Shown in pieces: positions 46,683 to 59,447 of a DNA stretch of 64,000 nucleotides. Where the stretch lies: positions 1 to 64,000 of the forward strand of contig NZ_WSSB01000005.1 in NCBI RefSeq assembly GCF_009831765.1, written 5' to 3'. Each line of letters starts with the position of its first letter. Within the stretch, counting starts at the first letter, position 1. Under the pieces are notes generated by a model. That model was not told the DNA's origin, made no database searches, and worked only from the letters and a program-made list of their open reading frames with translations. Origin of the DNA: Craterilacuibacter sinensis (GTDB lineage: Bacteria; Pseudomonadota; Gammaproteobacteria; Burkholderiales; Chromobacteriaceae). Both the position numbers and the translations under genes were made by a program.

Positions 46683-47663
46683 ATGGAAACCAAATGGCTG
46701 CAGGATTTTCTGGTATTGGCCGAGGTGCGGCATTTTTCGCGTGCGGCTGCCCTGCGCCATATTACCCAGCCGGCCTTTGGCCGCCATATCCAGGCGCTGG
46801 AGCAGGCCGTCGGGCAGCAGCTGGTCGATCGCAGCACGACGCCAATCAGCCTGACGGCTGCCGGCCGGCAGTTTCACAGCCTGGCGCGCTCGCTGGTGAT
46901 GCAGCTGGAGCAGGGGCTGGATGCACTGAACGGGGCCGATCCTGCCCTGTTTCACCCCATCCGTATCGCCTCGCCGCATGCACTGGCTTCACCCCTGCTG
47001 CTGGATTTGATTTCCCCGCCGGATGCGGCACCGTCCGGTGACGGTTTTGCCGTCGATATCATGCGGGTCGATGAAGCCGAGGCCGCGCTGACCGAGGGGC
47101 GTTGTGATTTCGTGCTGGCCTTTGATGTGCTGGCATTGCTCAAGCCGCCTTATCGCAGCCTGTTGCTGGGGGGCGGCGATTTTCTGCTGGTGTCGGCGCC
47201 CGGTGCCGATGGCCAGGCGGCTTTCAATCCCCGTGAAGAACAGGTTCCCTATCTGCGCTACAGCGCCGATGCCTATAGTGCCCGCTTGTTGCACCGGCAT
47301 AATGTCGATGCGGCGCTCAGCCTGCGCCCGGTATTCGAGACCTCGATGTGCCAGCTGCTGGCCGAGATGGCGCTGCGCGGCGAGGGCGTAGCCTGGTTGC
47401 CGGATGCGCTGATTCGTCCCCAGCTTGCTGCCGGCACGCTGTGCCCCGTTGCGCCGGAATGCCTGCATGTGCCGTATCAGGTACGGCTGTATCGTCAGCA
47501 AGGCCGTCTGGCCGCCGCGGCCGAAACTTTCTGGCAGCATCTGGAAACCCGCCTGGCCGGCGGCTGGCGTCTGCTGGCGCCATGGCATGAGAGCTCAGGC
47601 GAGGGCGTTTGTCAGGTAGTCGATAAAAACACGGCATTTGGGTGGCAGCCGCCGGTTGGGTAA
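46683..47663 (+). CDS. LysR-family transcriptional regulator
   Basis: 326 residues from ATG 46683. N-terminal winged helix (METKWLQDFLVLAEVRHFSRAAALRHITQPAFGRHIQALE) and C-terminal periplasmic-binding-like effector domain. The start fits the family exactly. The last 69 bases overlap the end of the convergent LysR gene, so the final about 23 residues (EGVCQVVDKNTAFGWQPPVG) are encoded over its C-terminal codons and are probably not part of the conserved fold. Target unknown. Confidence 0.87.
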   Translation: METKWLQDFLVLAEVRHFSRAAALRHITQPAFGRHIQALEQAVGQQLVDRSTTPISLTAAGRQFHSLARSLVMQLEQGLDALNGADPALFHPIRIASPHALASPLLLDLISPPDAAPSGDGFAVDIMRVDEAEAALTEGRCDFVLAFDVLALLKPPYRSLLLGGGDFLLVSAPGADGQAAFNPREEQVPYLRYSADAYSARLLHRHNVDAALSLRPVFETSMCQLLAEMALRGEGVAWLPDALIRPQLAAGTLCPVAPECLHVPYQVRLYRQQGRLAAAAETFWQHLETRLAGGWRLLAPWHESSGEGVCQVVDKNTAFGWQPPVG

Positions 47664-48503
47664 ATTCATCAGCCAGACCGTGCCCTGATACGGGCCGCTA
47701 AACGCCCATTGCGGCAAGATGGCCTGCGCGGCGCCGGATTGTAGCGCTTCATGCGCAATAAAGGATGGCAGGCAGGTAATGCCCATCCCGTCCAGCATGG
47801 CCTCCAGCCTGACCTCGCTGTGATTGCAGGCATAAGGCCCTGTTACGGCCACGCTGACTTCCTCCTCGCCCTTGCATAGCGTCCAGCTATTGTCGCCGGG
47901 CATCTCGGCTAGCAGCAGGCAGGCGTGCCTGGCCAGTTCCAGCGGGTGTCTGGGTTCGCCATGCTCAGCCACATATGCGCTTGAGGCACACAGTTGTTGC
48001 CTGACCTGCATCAGGGGCCGTGCGACCATCGCTTCGGGCGGCGTATCACTGATAAGCAGCATCAGATCAATTTCATCCTTGACGGGGTGCGGGCTGGCGT
48101 CCTGCAGGAGTAGTTGCAGTCTGACCTGGGGGAAGCGCTGCAAGAATCCGCTCACCAGCGGGTGAAGTACCCGCCGGCCAAAGGCCTTGGGTGCACTGAC
48201 GCGCAGCGTGCCTGCTGGCTGTGCTGCAGACTGTTGTGCCAGGTCAACGGCGGCTTGCGCCGAGGCCAGCATTTCTTTGCACAGCATGTAGATTTCTTTG
48301 CCGTGTTCACTCAAGCGCAATTGGCGGGTGGTGCGCTCCAGCAGTCGCATGCCCAATGCCTGTTCCAGGCGGCCAATCATGCGGCTGACGGCCGATGGTG
48401 TCAGATTCAGTGTCCGTGCCGCTCCGGAAAAACTGGCGCAATCGACGACACGCACGAAAACAGCCATGTCGGGCAGGGATTCATTCAGGTGATTGTTGTT
48501 CAT
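47595..48503 (-). CDS. LysR-family regulator divergent from an EamA transporter
   Basis: 302 residues, with helix-turn-helix SFSGAARTLNLTPSAVSRMIGRLEQAL and a typical effector domain (GTLRVSAPKAFGRRVLHPL). CrgA/AaeR-like subgroup judging by the SAP and RRLPPKCRVFIDYL segments. It is divergent from the DMT exporter at 48591 with 87 bases between the starts, the usual layout for regulator and target. The 3' end overlaps the other LysR gene by 69 bases. Confidence 0.88.
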   Translation of the reverse strand: MNNNHLNESLPDMAVFVRVVDCASFSGAARTLNLTPSAVSRMIGRLEQALGMRLLERTTRQLRLSEHGKEIYMLCKEMLASAQAAVDLAQQSAAQPAGTLRVSAPKAFGRRVLHPLVSGFLQRFPQVRLQLLLQDASPHPVKDEIDLMLLISDTPPEAMVARPLMQVRQQLCASSAYVAEHGEPRHPLELARHACLLLAEMPGDNSWTLCKGEEEVSVAVTGPYACNHSEVRLEAMLDGMGITCLPSFIAHEALQSGAAQAILPQWAFSGPYQGTVWLMNLPNRRLPPKCRVFIDYLTNALA

Positions 48504-48590
48504 GGGGCATCAATCCTGTTCCGGAGATGCTGATTATCATGCAAATGGTCGCGGCAGATAATCCCATTTGAATTTAAATGGGAGGCGGGA

Positions 48591-49484
48591 ATGGCTGAAA
48601 TCTTGTTGCTGATGTTGGCGCTGGTCTGGGGGACGAGTTATGGCGTCACCAAGCAGGCCTTGTTATGGTTTCCGCTGCTGGGTTTTCTGACCCTCAGGTT
48701 CGCGCTCACTTTCCTGCTGTTGGCCCCTGCGCTCTGGTCGGCTCTGAAAAACGACAGGCGTGATTGCCTGCAGGCGGGCTTGCCGCTGGGGGTATTGCTG
48801 TGGGCGATCTTTGTATGCGAGACCAAGGGGGTCGCGCTGACCAGTGCCGCCAATGCGGCCTTCCTGATCAGCCTGTGCATTGTGCTGACGCCTTGGCTCG
48901 AGTGGGCTTTTACGCGGCGCAGGCCGGATGCCGGCATGGCCTTGGCGGCGCTGGTCTGCTGCCTAGGCACGTTCCTGCTGGTCGGTGGCGGGCTGGGGTT
49001 CGGCGCCGGGGACGCGTGGATGCTGGCCGCCGCCATCTTGCGCGCACTGATGGTCTGCCTCAGCCAGCGCCTGCTGTCTGGCAGTCGTTTGTCTTTGCTG
49101 GCGGTGACCGGTTTGCAGACCGGTGTTCCCGCCTGCTTGTGCGCCTTGCTGTGGTGGTGCGAGGGCAAGCCTTTGCCGGCCTTGCCGGCCAATCCGGGGT
49201 TCTGGCTGGCACTGGCTTATCTGGTCCTGTTCTGTACTTTGTTTGCCTTCTTTGTCCAGAATTGGGCGGTGCGCCGTTGCAGCCCATCCCGGGTGGTGGT
49301 GCTGACAGGAAGCGAGCCCTTGTTTGGTGCCTTGTTTGCCAGCGCCGTGCTGGGTGAAATCCTGTCGCTTCAGGGGGCGATGGGGGGCGGATTGATTTTT
49401 CTGGCTACGCTGTGGGTGTCACTGACAGGTAAAGCAAAGGCCAAACCTGTCAGCCGCGCCCGGCCTGCTGTGCCGGAGGTTTAG
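48591..49484 (+). CDS. EamA/DMT-family transporter
   Basis: 297 residues with ten predicted membrane helices in two homologous EamA halves. The opening MLALVWGTSYGVTKQALLW and the second-half segment GSEPLFGALFASAVLGE are characteristic. Such proteins export amino acids or metabolites. GGAGG is eight bases before the start. Probably controlled by the divergent LysR gene. Confidence 0.87.
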   Translation: MAEILLLMLALVWGTSYGVTKQALLWFPLLGFLTLRFALTFLLLAPALWSALKNDRRDCLQAGLPLGVLLWAIFVCETKGVALTSAANAAFLISLCIVLTPWLEWAFTRRRPDAGMALAALVCCLGTFLLVGGGLGFGAGDAWMLAAAILRALMVCLSQRLLSGSRLSLLAVTGLQTGVPACLCALLWWCEGKPLPALPANPGFWLALAYLVLFCTLFAFFVQNWAVRRCSPSRVVVLTGSEPLFGALFASAVLGEILSLQGAMGGGLIFLATLWVSLTGKAKAKPVSRARPAVPEV

Positions 49485-49629
49485 CCATGCTTTCGCTCCG
49501 GGCTTGCTGTGCGGGTGTCGGGTCGGGCAGGGTATGATGCCGATCCGGCATGGCCATACCGTTTTTGGCACTTCACATCGCCTGCATGATCCGGACAATT
49601 GCTTGGGTCGTCCATCCTCACCGCAGATC

Positions 49630-50763
49630 ATGAATTCATCCCCGCTGACGCTGGCCGATTTTTACCGGGCCTTTCCCAAAGTCGAACTGCACTACCATCT
49701 GCTAGGCGGTGTGCGTCTGGCGACCATGCTCGATCTGGCACGCAAATATGGTGTCGCCCTGAGCGAGCGCGAAGCCAAGTGTTATTACCGTGCCCATCAG
49801 GCCGAAACCGGCGAAAGCCGGGGCGGTATCGATGCGCTGACCTTGCTGTACCGCCTGATGCGAGAGCCCGACGACTATGTGCGCGTATTGCGCGAGGTGG
49901 CCGCCGATGCCCATGCCTGCGGTGTGCGCTATCTGGAAACCTTCTGGAATCCGTCCGATACCGAGCTGGCTTACGAGGTGGTGACGGCGGCGCTTTTGTC
50001 GGCGATTGACCAGGTTCGGGCTGAACTGGGGCTGGTGATCCGCCTGATTCCGTCCATCAACCGTGAAAAATCACCGGAAGAGGCGGTGGCGATGGTCGAG
50101 GCCATGCTCGCCCATCCGCATCCCTGTGTGCCGGGTATCGGCATTGATTACCGCGAGGGTAATGCGCCGGTCGAGCAGTTCTGGAAGGCCTATCGTCTGG
50201 CGCGGCAAGGCGGGCTGAAGCTGACCGCCCATTGTTCAGAATTCGGCCTGCACTGGCGCAATGTCGAAACCGGCATCGAGCTGATCGGGCTGGACCGCAT
50301 CGACCACGGCTACACCATTGTCGACAATCCCGCGCTGGCGGCGCGCTATGCCGCTTCGGGCATCCCGTTTACCGTGATTCCTTCCAATACCTTTTATTAC
50401 CGCCAATGGCCGGATGCGCGCCAGTGGCGCGAGCAGCACCCTATCCGCCAGATGGCCAGACTGGGCCTGTCGATTATCCCGGGCACCGACGACTGGCACA
50501 TCCACGATACCGATGCCGCCAATTGCTACCGGGTGATGGTGGAGGAGTTCGGTTTCGATCTGGACAGCCTGCGCCATATGCTGGCGCTGGCTGTGCGTGC
50601 CAGCTGGATGAACGAGGCGGACAAGGCCGCGTGTGCATCCGCGTGGCTGGCCGAGTTTGATGCGCTGCGTGCCAGCCTGCAGGCCGAGCCCGTCATTCCG
50701 GCCGAACAGCTGATCCGTTACCGCCCGCGGGCAATCGACCCAATACAAGGAGAGGGCGCATGA
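49630..50763 (+). CDS. Adenosine deaminase-family protein
   Basis: 377 residues from ATG 49630. Metal-site motifs of the deaminase TIM barrel are present: H-x-H as VELHYHLLGG (usually ELHxHLDGS), HCSEFG with the catalytic region, RIDHGY and GTDDWH (usually TDDP). Substitutions around these motifs suggest a divergent subgroup, perhaps acting on adenine, a methylthio- or other purine derivative. The stop overlaps the start of a purine permease, which supports a purine salvage role. Confidence 0.8.
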   Translation: MNSSPLTLADFYRAFPKVELHYHLLGGVRLATMLDLARKYGVALSEREAKCYYRAHQAETGESRGGIDALTLLYRLMREPDDYVRVLREVAADAHACGVRYLETFWNPSDTELAYEVVTAALLSAIDQVRAELGLVIRLIPSINREKSPEEAVAMVEAMLAHPHPCVPGIGIDYREGNAPVEQFWKAYRLARQGGLKLTAHCSEFGLHWRNVETGIELIGLDRIDHGYTIVDNPALAARYAASGIPFTVIPSNTFYYRQWPDARQWREQHPIRQMARLGLSIIPGTDDWHIHDTDAANCYRVMVEEFGFDLDSLRHMLALAVRASWMNEADKAACASAWLAEFDALRASLQAEPVIPAEQLIRYRPRAIDPIQGEGA

Positions 50764-52079
50764 ATGCTACCCGTCAACGTATCGCACACTGGTTCGGCTT
50801 TGCCGAAAACGCGACCGGATTCCGTCAGGAAATCATCGCCGGGCTGACCACCTTTGCCACCATGGCGTATATGGTGGCGGTGGTGCCGGGCATGCTGGCC
50901 AAGGGCGGGTTGCCGTTCGATGCGGCGCTGACCGTGACCATCCTGATGACGGTGGTCACCACGCTGGCGATGGGCATCTATACCAACCGTCCCTTCGTGC
51001 TGGGGCCGGGGCTGGGCAGCGTGGCGATCTTCTCGTTTACCCTGCTGGGCAGCGGTGTGCCGCTGCCGGTAGCCAACGGCATTGTGCTGGTCAGCGGCGT
51101 GCTGTTCATGCTGGTTTCCTTCCTCGGCGTGCGCGACTTCGTGGTGCGTGTGATTCCGCACGGGGTCAAGGTCTCGGTCGGGGTCGGCATCGGCCTGTTT
51201 ATCGCGCTGCTGGGCTTCAAGCAGGCCGGCATTATCGTGGCCGATGCCAGGAAGAACGTGCTGGTGTTCGGCGACTTGCTGGCGCCGCCTACGCTATTGG
51301 CTATCGCCGGCTTTTTTCTGGTGCTGTGGCTGACCACGCGCAAGGTACGCGGCGGCATCATTCTCGCCATTGCGCTGATTACCGCGCTGGCCATCCCCTT
51401 GGGCCTGGCGCGCGTGCCGGATAGCCTGATCTCTCTACCGGCCGACTTCAGCGCGCTGGCTTTCGATATGGATGTGATGGCGGCGTTAAGTCCGGCCTAT
51501 CTGCCCTTTTTGCTGGCCTTTTTCATTCCCGACTTTTTCTCGACTCTGGGCACCTTGCTCGGGGTGGGGGCGCAGGCGGGCTATCTGGACAAAAATGGCA
51601 ATCTGCCGGGCATCGACCGCAATTTCCATGTCGACTCCTGTGCCACCACTTTGGGCGCATTTTTCTCCTGCCCGGTGCTGACGACCTATGTCGAGAGTTC
51701 GGCCGGGGTGCAGGCAGGCGGGCGCACCGGCTTTACCGCGGTGGTGACGGCGCTGTGCTTTGCGCTGACGCTGTTTGTCGCGCCGCTGGCCGGCATGATC
51801 CCGGCGGCGGCGACCGCGCCGGTGCTGATGTTTATCGGCATCAGCATGATGGGCTCGATTCGCAAGGTGGATTTCGATGATGTCACCGAATACCTGCCGG
51901 CCTTTGTCTGTGTCGCCATCAGCATCTTCAGCTTCAATGCCGGCAACGGTATCGCGGCGGCCATGCTGGTGTATGCCTTCCTGAAGGTGGCAGCCGGGCG
52001 CTGGCGCGAGGATCACTGGTCGGTGTATCTGATTGCGCTGTTGATGATTTATTACTTCTATATCGTGGCGCAGCATTAA
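50760..52079 (+). CDS. NCS2-family purine permease (AzgA/GhxP type)
   Basis: 439 residues, about 12-14 membrane helices. Conserved segments: FRQEIIAGLTTFATMAYM, GPGLGSVAIFSF, GVKVSVGVGIGLFIALLGFK and GIDRNFHVDSCATTLGAFFSCPVLTTYVESSAGVQAGGRTG, all typical of the AzgA-like adenine/guanine/hypoxanthine permeases. Translationally coupled to the preceding deaminase by ATGA. Confidence 0.9.
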   Translation: MNATRQRIAHWFGFAENATGFRQEIIAGLTTFATMAYMVAVVPGMLAKGGLPFDAALTVTILMTVVTTLAMGIYTNRPFVLGPGLGSVAIFSFTLLGSGVPLPVANGIVLVSGVLFMLVSFLGVRDFVVRVIPHGVKVSVGVGIGLFIALLGFKQAGIIVADARKNVLVFGDLLAPPTLLAIAGFFLVLWLTTRKVRGGIILAIALITALAIPLGLARVPDSLISLPADFSALAFDMDVMAALSPAYLPFLLAFFIPDFFSTLGTLLGVGAQAGYLDKNGNLPGIDRNFHVDSCATTLGAFFSCPVLTTYVESSAGVQAGGRTGFTAVVTALCFALTLFVAPLAGMIPAAATAPVLMFIGISMMGSIRKVDFDDVTEYLPAFVCVAISIFSFNAGNGIAAAMLVYAFLKVAAGRWREDHWSVYLIALLMIYYFYIVAQH

Positions 52080-52096
52080 CAGCCGGCCGGCAGCAG

Positions 52097-52513
52097 CTAG
52101 GCCAGCTGCTGCCGGCGGCGTGCGCGCAGGCTGTCGTACAGCCAGTTAAATGCCAGCGCATACACCAGGAAAAATAGCGCCGTGCCCGCGTCAAGCAAGA
52201 AGGCCTGCCACAGGCTGCATTTCATCAGCCAGGCCACCAGCGGCACCGAGACCAGCAGCAGGCCGGCTTCGAAGCTGATGCTGTGCAAAATGCGTAGCGG
52301 CAGCTTGCGATTGATGCGTTCGCCCGGCACCAGTCGGTCGAAAACATAGTTGAATACAACATTCCACGCCATCGCGGTGAGCGAGACCGAGATCATCACC
52401 ACGCTCATCAGGCTGTGGTTTTCGCCCATGATCCAGCTGGTCGCCGGGATCAGCATGGCAAGCGCAATGGCTTCGAACAGGATGGCGTGCAGGCAGCGCT
52501 CCCAATAACTCAT
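52097..52513 (-). CDS. PACE-family small multidrug transporter
   Basis: 138 residues from ATG 52513 with four membrane helices in two BTP (bacterial transmembrane pair) repeats. Motifs: [19 protein letters not shown] in the first and [20 protein letters not shown] in the second, containing the conserved Glu of each repeat, and two A-W-N-like segments ([27 protein letters not shown]). AceI of Acinetobacter, the prototype, exports chlorhexidine and short diamines. The start codon overlaps the fghA stop. Confidence 0.9.
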   Translation of the reverse strand: MSYWERCLHAILFEAIALAMLIPATSWIMGENHSLMSVVMISVSLTAMAWNVVFNYVFDRLVPGERINRKLPLRILHSISFEAGLLLVSVPLVAWLMKCSLWQAFLLDAGTALFFLVYALAFNWLYDSLRARRRQQLA

Positions 52514-53349
52514 GTCTGCAAGGCCTGGGCGTGAAACGCCAGATGATCGTCGATAAAGCTGGCGATAAAAAAGTAGCTGTGATCGTAGCCGCTCTGCATG
52601 CGTAGTGTCAGCGGATAGCCGGCTTTGCCGGCGGCGGCCAGCAGGGCAGTCGGTTGCAGTTGTTGCGCCAGAAAAGCGTCCGCCTCGCCCTGATCGATCA
52701 ATAGCGGCAGGCGCTCGCTGGCCTGTGCCATCAGTTCGCACGCATCCCATGCCAGCCAGCCGTCCTTTTCAGTGCCCAGATAGGCGCTGAAGGCCTTGAT
52801 GCCCCACGGGCAGTCCATGGGGTGGCAGATGGGGGCGAAGGCTGATACCGAGTGGTAGTGGCCGGGGTTGCGTAGCGCACAAACCAGTGCGCCATGCCCG
52901 CCCATCGAATGGCCGCTGACGGATTTCTTTGCACTTAGCGAGAAGTGGGTGGATACCAGCGCCGGCAACTCGTGCACCACATAGTCGTGCATGCGGTAGT
53001 GCGACTGCCATGGTGCGGCGCTGGCATTGAGGTAAAAGCCGGCGCCTTGCCCCAGATCCCAGGCACCATCATCCGGCACCTGATCACCGCGCGGGCTGGT
53101 GTCCGGGCAGACGATGGCGAGGCCAAGTCTGGCGGCCATGCGCTGGGCGCCGGCCTTTTGCACGAAGTTTTCATCGTTGCAGGTGAGGCCGGACAGCCAG
53201 TACAGCACCGGGGTATGGGGGCCGGCATCGGGCGGCAGATAGATGGAAAACGTCATCTCGCAGCCCAGCGTGCTGGATGCGTGACGCCAGCGTTGCTGGT
53301 TGCCGTCAAAGCAGCGCTGATCGGAGAGCAGGTTTGCTTGGGTATTCAT
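52510..53349 (-). CDS. fghA: S-formylglutathione hydrolase
   Basis: 279 residues, alpha/beta-hydrolase of the esterase D family. Nucleophile in [13 protein letters not shown], oxyanion-hole region [14 protein letters not shown], acid and His in the last third ([13 protein letters not shown]). It cleaves S-formylglutathione to formate and glutathione, the second step of formaldehyde detoxification. It lies 17 bases downstream of the class III alcohol dehydrogenase, forming one operon with the PACE gene. Confidence 0.93.
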   Translation of the reverse strand: MNTQANLLSDQRCFDGNQQRWRHASSTLGCEMTFSIYLPPDAGPHTPVLYWLSGLTCNDENFVQKAGAQRMAARLGLAIVCPDTSPRGDQVPDDGAWDLGQGAGFYLNASAAPWQSHYRMHDYVVHELPALVSTHFSLSAKKSVSGHSMGGHGALVCALRNPGHYHSVSAFAPICHPMDCPWGIKAFSAYLGTEKDGWLAWDACELMAQASERLPLLIDQGEADAFLAQQLQPTALLAAAGKAGYPLTLRMQSGYDHSYFFIASFIDDHLAFHAQALQT

Positions 53350-53366
53350 CTCTATCCTTGCCGGCA

Positions 53367-56562
<3,196 letters not shown>

Positions 56563-56570
56563 GTTTCTGT

Positions 56571-56600
56571 TAGCCCCAGCATTGCCCCAATGCTGGGCTA
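56571..56600 (+). terminator. Hairpin after the radical SAM gene
   Basis: TAGCCC-C-AGCATTG and CAATGCTGGGCTA pair with a three-base loop. No T-run follows, so termination efficiency is uncertain. Confidence 0.55.
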
Positions 56601-56741
56601 GGTTGCGGGTCCGGGGCGCTATGCTGATGGTGGCTGTCGTTGCGCCTTTGGGCGATGGGCAGACGGAAGTCAGCTGCATGCTGCTGACTGGCATGCTGAT
56701 ATCCGTTAGCATATGACGAATTTTTGATAAAAGGGGCCGCA

Positions 56742-57815
56742 ATGTCCGCTCACCAACTTCCGCGCTGGAGCTGGATTTTCCCGCTACTGGCCTGTGTGTT
56801 GCTCGGGGTCGCTTTTAGCGGCGTCAGTTCGGCCTGGTTTCTGGCCGCTGTGGCCGTGTGTCTGGGCGGTGCGGTTTTTGCTGCGGTCCATCACGCCGAG
56901 GTGATTGCGCACCGCATCGGCGAGCCTTTCGGGACGCTGGTGCTGGCGCTGGCGGTGACCATTATCGAGGTTGCGCTGATCCTGTCCATGATGCTGTCCG
57001 GCGGCGAGGACAAGCTGGCGCTGGCACGCGATACGGTCTTCTCGGCCATCATGATTATCTGCAACGGCATTGTCGGCCTGTGTCTGTTGCTGGGCGGCCT
57101 GCGTCATGGCGAGCAGGAGTATCAGCAGCAGGGCGTGAGTGCCGCCATGGCGGTATTGACCTCGATGGCGGTGCTGACCCTGGTGTTGCCCAATTACGGC
57201 CTGAGCGAAGCGGGGCATATGCTGTCATCCAAACAGCTGGCCTTTACCGGCGTGGTCTCGCTGGTGTTGTATGGCGCTTTCGTCTTTGTCCAGACCGTTC
57301 GCCACCGCGACTATTTTCTGGATGAAGCCAGCAACGAGGGTACACACGCAGCCACCGGCAACAAGGTCGCATGCTGGAGTGCCGGCTTGCTGCTGGTGTC
57401 GCTGGTCGCCGTGGTCGGTCTGGCGAAAGTGCTGTCGCCCTCTATCGAACAGATGGTCGGTGCGATGGGGGCGCCGCAAGCGGTGGTCGGTATTATCATT
57501 GCCGCCATGGTGTTGCTGCCCGAAGCGCTGGCGGCCACGCGTGCCGCCCGTGCCAACCGTTTGCAGACCAGCCTGAATCTGGCGTTAGGTTCGGGTCTGG
57601 CCTCGATCGGGCTGACTATTCCGGCCGTGGCCCTGATTTTCGTCATGACCGGCCGGCCTTTGGTGCTGGGCCTGGAAATGAAGGAAACCGTACTGCTGGG
57701 GCTGACTTTACTGGTGGGCTCCATGAGCCTTGCGACCGGAAAAACCACCATCCTGCAGGGCGTCGTGCATCTGGTGCTGTTTGCCACCTTCCTGTTTTTC
57801 GCGATTTCGCCGTAA
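56742..57815 (+). CDS. ChaA-like Ca2+/Na+(K+):H+ antiporter
   Basis: 357 residues, 11 membrane helices in two homologous Na/Ca exchanger halves. Signature acidic segments AVTIIEVALILSMM in the first half and VLLPEALAATRAARANR in the second. AAGGGG is five bases before the ATG. ChaA extrudes Na+, K+ or Ca2+ at high pH. Monocistronic. Confidence 0.87.
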   Translation: MSAHQLPRWSWIFPLLACVLLGVAFSGVSSAWFLAAVAVCLGGAVFAAVHHAEVIAHRIGEPFGTLVLALAVTIIEVALILSMMLSGGEDKLALARDTVFSAIMIICNGIVGLCLLLGGLRHGEQEYQQQGVSAAMAVLTSMAVLTLVLPNYGLSEAGHMLSSKQLAFTGVVSLVLYGAFVFVQTVRHRDYFLDEASNEGTHAATGNKVACWSAGLLLVSLVAVVGLAKVLSPSIEQMVGAMGAPQAVVGIIIAAMVLLPEALAATRAARANRLQTSLNLALGSGLASIGLTIPAVALIFVMTGRPLVLGLEMKETVLLGLTLLVGSMSLATGKTTILQGVVHLVLFATFLFFAISP

Positions 57816-57937
57816 GGGCAGGGCATCGGTTTGTAGTTGCACCGCTGCGCCGGTTTCAGCTTGAGTGGCTGCTAAGCTGTTTGTTTGTAACGCATGGCTA
57901 GCGGCTGCTAGCCTTTGTCTTAATGATGGGGGGTGAT

Positions 57938-58393
57938 ATGCAATTGCGTACGCTGTTATTGCTGGTGGTGGCGGGATTGATCGCCGTGTTTGTGGCGCTG
58001 AACTGGGCGGTGGTGATGGCACCCAGCACGCTGTCGCTGGGCTTTATGGATATCCAGGCATCGCTGGGCCTGGTGATGCTGGGGCTGATGGTGCTGCTGG
58101 CGACCCTGTTTCTGGTCTACATCGTTTATCTGCAAGGCTCGGTACTGATGGATGGCCGCCGCCATGCGCGCGAACTGCAGGCCAACCGCGAGCTGGCCGA
58201 CAAGGCCGAGGCTTCGCGTTTCAGCGAGCTGCGCGCCTTTTTGGAGGCCGAACTGACCAAGCTGGCCGCGCAGAACGTGGCCCTGAAAACCGAACTGGGC
58301 CAGCGCATCGAAGAATCGGGCAACGGCATTGCCGCCTGTATCGGCGAGCTGGAAGACCGGCTGGAGCACAAGACGCCACCAGCCGGCAATTGA
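57938..58393 (+). CDS. LapA-domain (DUF1049-like) inner-membrane protein
   Basis: About 151 residues. Two membrane helices (about 5-25 and 45-68) followed by a long cytoplasmic coiled coil (RHARELQANRELADKAEASRF...). The arrangement fits the lipopolysaccharide assembly protein A domain family. ATG 57938 has GGGGGG upstream and is preferred to 57923. It ends 6 bases from the convergent SprT-like gene. Confidence 0.7.
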   Translation: MQLRTLLLLVVAGLIAVFVALNWAVVMAPSTLSLGFMDIQASLGLVMLGLMVLLATLFLVYIVYLQGSVLMDGRRHARELQANRELADKAEASRFSELRAFLEAELTKLAAQNVALKTELGQRIEESGNGIAACIGELEDRLEHKTPPAGN

Positions 58394-58399
58394 ACCGTT

Positions 58400-59197
58400 T
58401 TACACCGCTTCCAGCGGCACCGCGCAACTGCCGCAGATCAGCACCACTTCCTTGGAAATCCACGCGCTGGCACCGCACTGCGGGCAGGCCAGACGCGAGC
58501 GGTTGCTGGGGCGTGGTGGTGGTGGCGCCACTATAGGTAGGGGCTTGCCCTGCGCCTCGGCCGCTTCCATCGGTGCCTCGTTCAAGGCCGCAGCCGGCTC
58601 CGGCCGGTAAGGCTCGATATCGTTCATGCCGTCCGGCGCGGGCGGCGCATTCTCGTTGAAACTCACCATGCTGCGCGCCAGTACGCGCTCCGGCGGCTCG
58701 GGCGCGTGCCTGTCGTACACCGGCAGGACGAAGCCTTGACCCAGCAGCGCTTGGCATGCCTTGGCAAACGGCCCGCCCTCGATAATGTAGTGGCTGACGC
58801 GCGAGCCCGATTCTTCACCGCCGGGCGCACCGGTGGTGCTGGGCATCAGCCCGACTTCCTTCATTTTCTCGGCCCACTCGCGGTTGTGGTGGTTGGACGG
58901 CGTGACCGATCCCTTGTTTTCCTGCCAGTGGTGCACCATCTCGTGCGCCAGCGTCGACAGCACAGTTTCGACCGGACGCAGGGCAAAATAGCCGGGGTTG
59001 AGCGCCAGCTCGTCCAGCGAAGCGCCATCGCGGCTGACAAAGCGCGCATGCTGGTGGTGGCCGTAGCGGGTGCGCTGCGCGCGCAGCGTGATCATGCACG
59101 GCGGCAGCTCGCCGGCAAACAGCGTGCTATTGAAGTGGTCGAACGCGCGTTGCAGTGCGCCGTAAAGTTCGAGGCTGGGCGTGCTGGGGCTGGCCAT
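58400..59197 (-). CDS. SprT-like zinc metalloprotease-domain protein
   Basis: 265 residues from ATG 59197, chosen because AAGGAAG lies seven bases upstream; longer frames exist to 59224. The catalytic motif HEMVHHWQ (H-E-x-x-H) sits in the N-terminal SprT-like domain (about 10-115), with third ligand probably in HHNREWAEKM. A Pro/Ala/Glu-rich linker follows and the protein ends in a zinc ribbon (CPQCG ... CGSC). SprT-like proteins are related to DNA-protein crosslink proteases; many are carried by mobile elements. Confidence 0.87.
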   Translation of the reverse strand: MASPSTPSLELYGALQRAFDHFNSTLFAGELPPCMITLRAQRTRYGHHQHARFVSRDGASLDELALNPGYFALRPVETVLSTLAHEMVHHWQENKGSVTPSNHHNREWAEKMKEVGLMPSTTGAPGGEESGSRVSHYIIEGGPFAKACQALLGQGFVLPVYDRHAPEPPERVLARSMVSFNENAPPAPDGMNDIEPYRPEPAAALNEAPMEAAEAQGKPLPIVAPPPPRPSNRSRLACPQCGASAWISKEVVLICGSCAVPLEAV

Positions 59198-59447
59198 GCG
59201 GGTCTTCCTTTCATCCATGGGCAAAGGGTCCCGCTTGCGCCGGGAACAGGGGCGGTATTGTCGACGCAGCCATGGGCTTTGTCCATGCCGGCATCGGCCT
59301 GGCCCGCCGGTTTGCCGTCTACATGTTAATAAGTGTGAAGCTGGCGGCGCATACCAACATTCAGCAACAAAGCGCAGCCTATGCCATGGTCAATTTTCTG
59401 CATCGGCATGATCTAATGAAAGCATCCAGTCTCGATGAAAGCCGACC

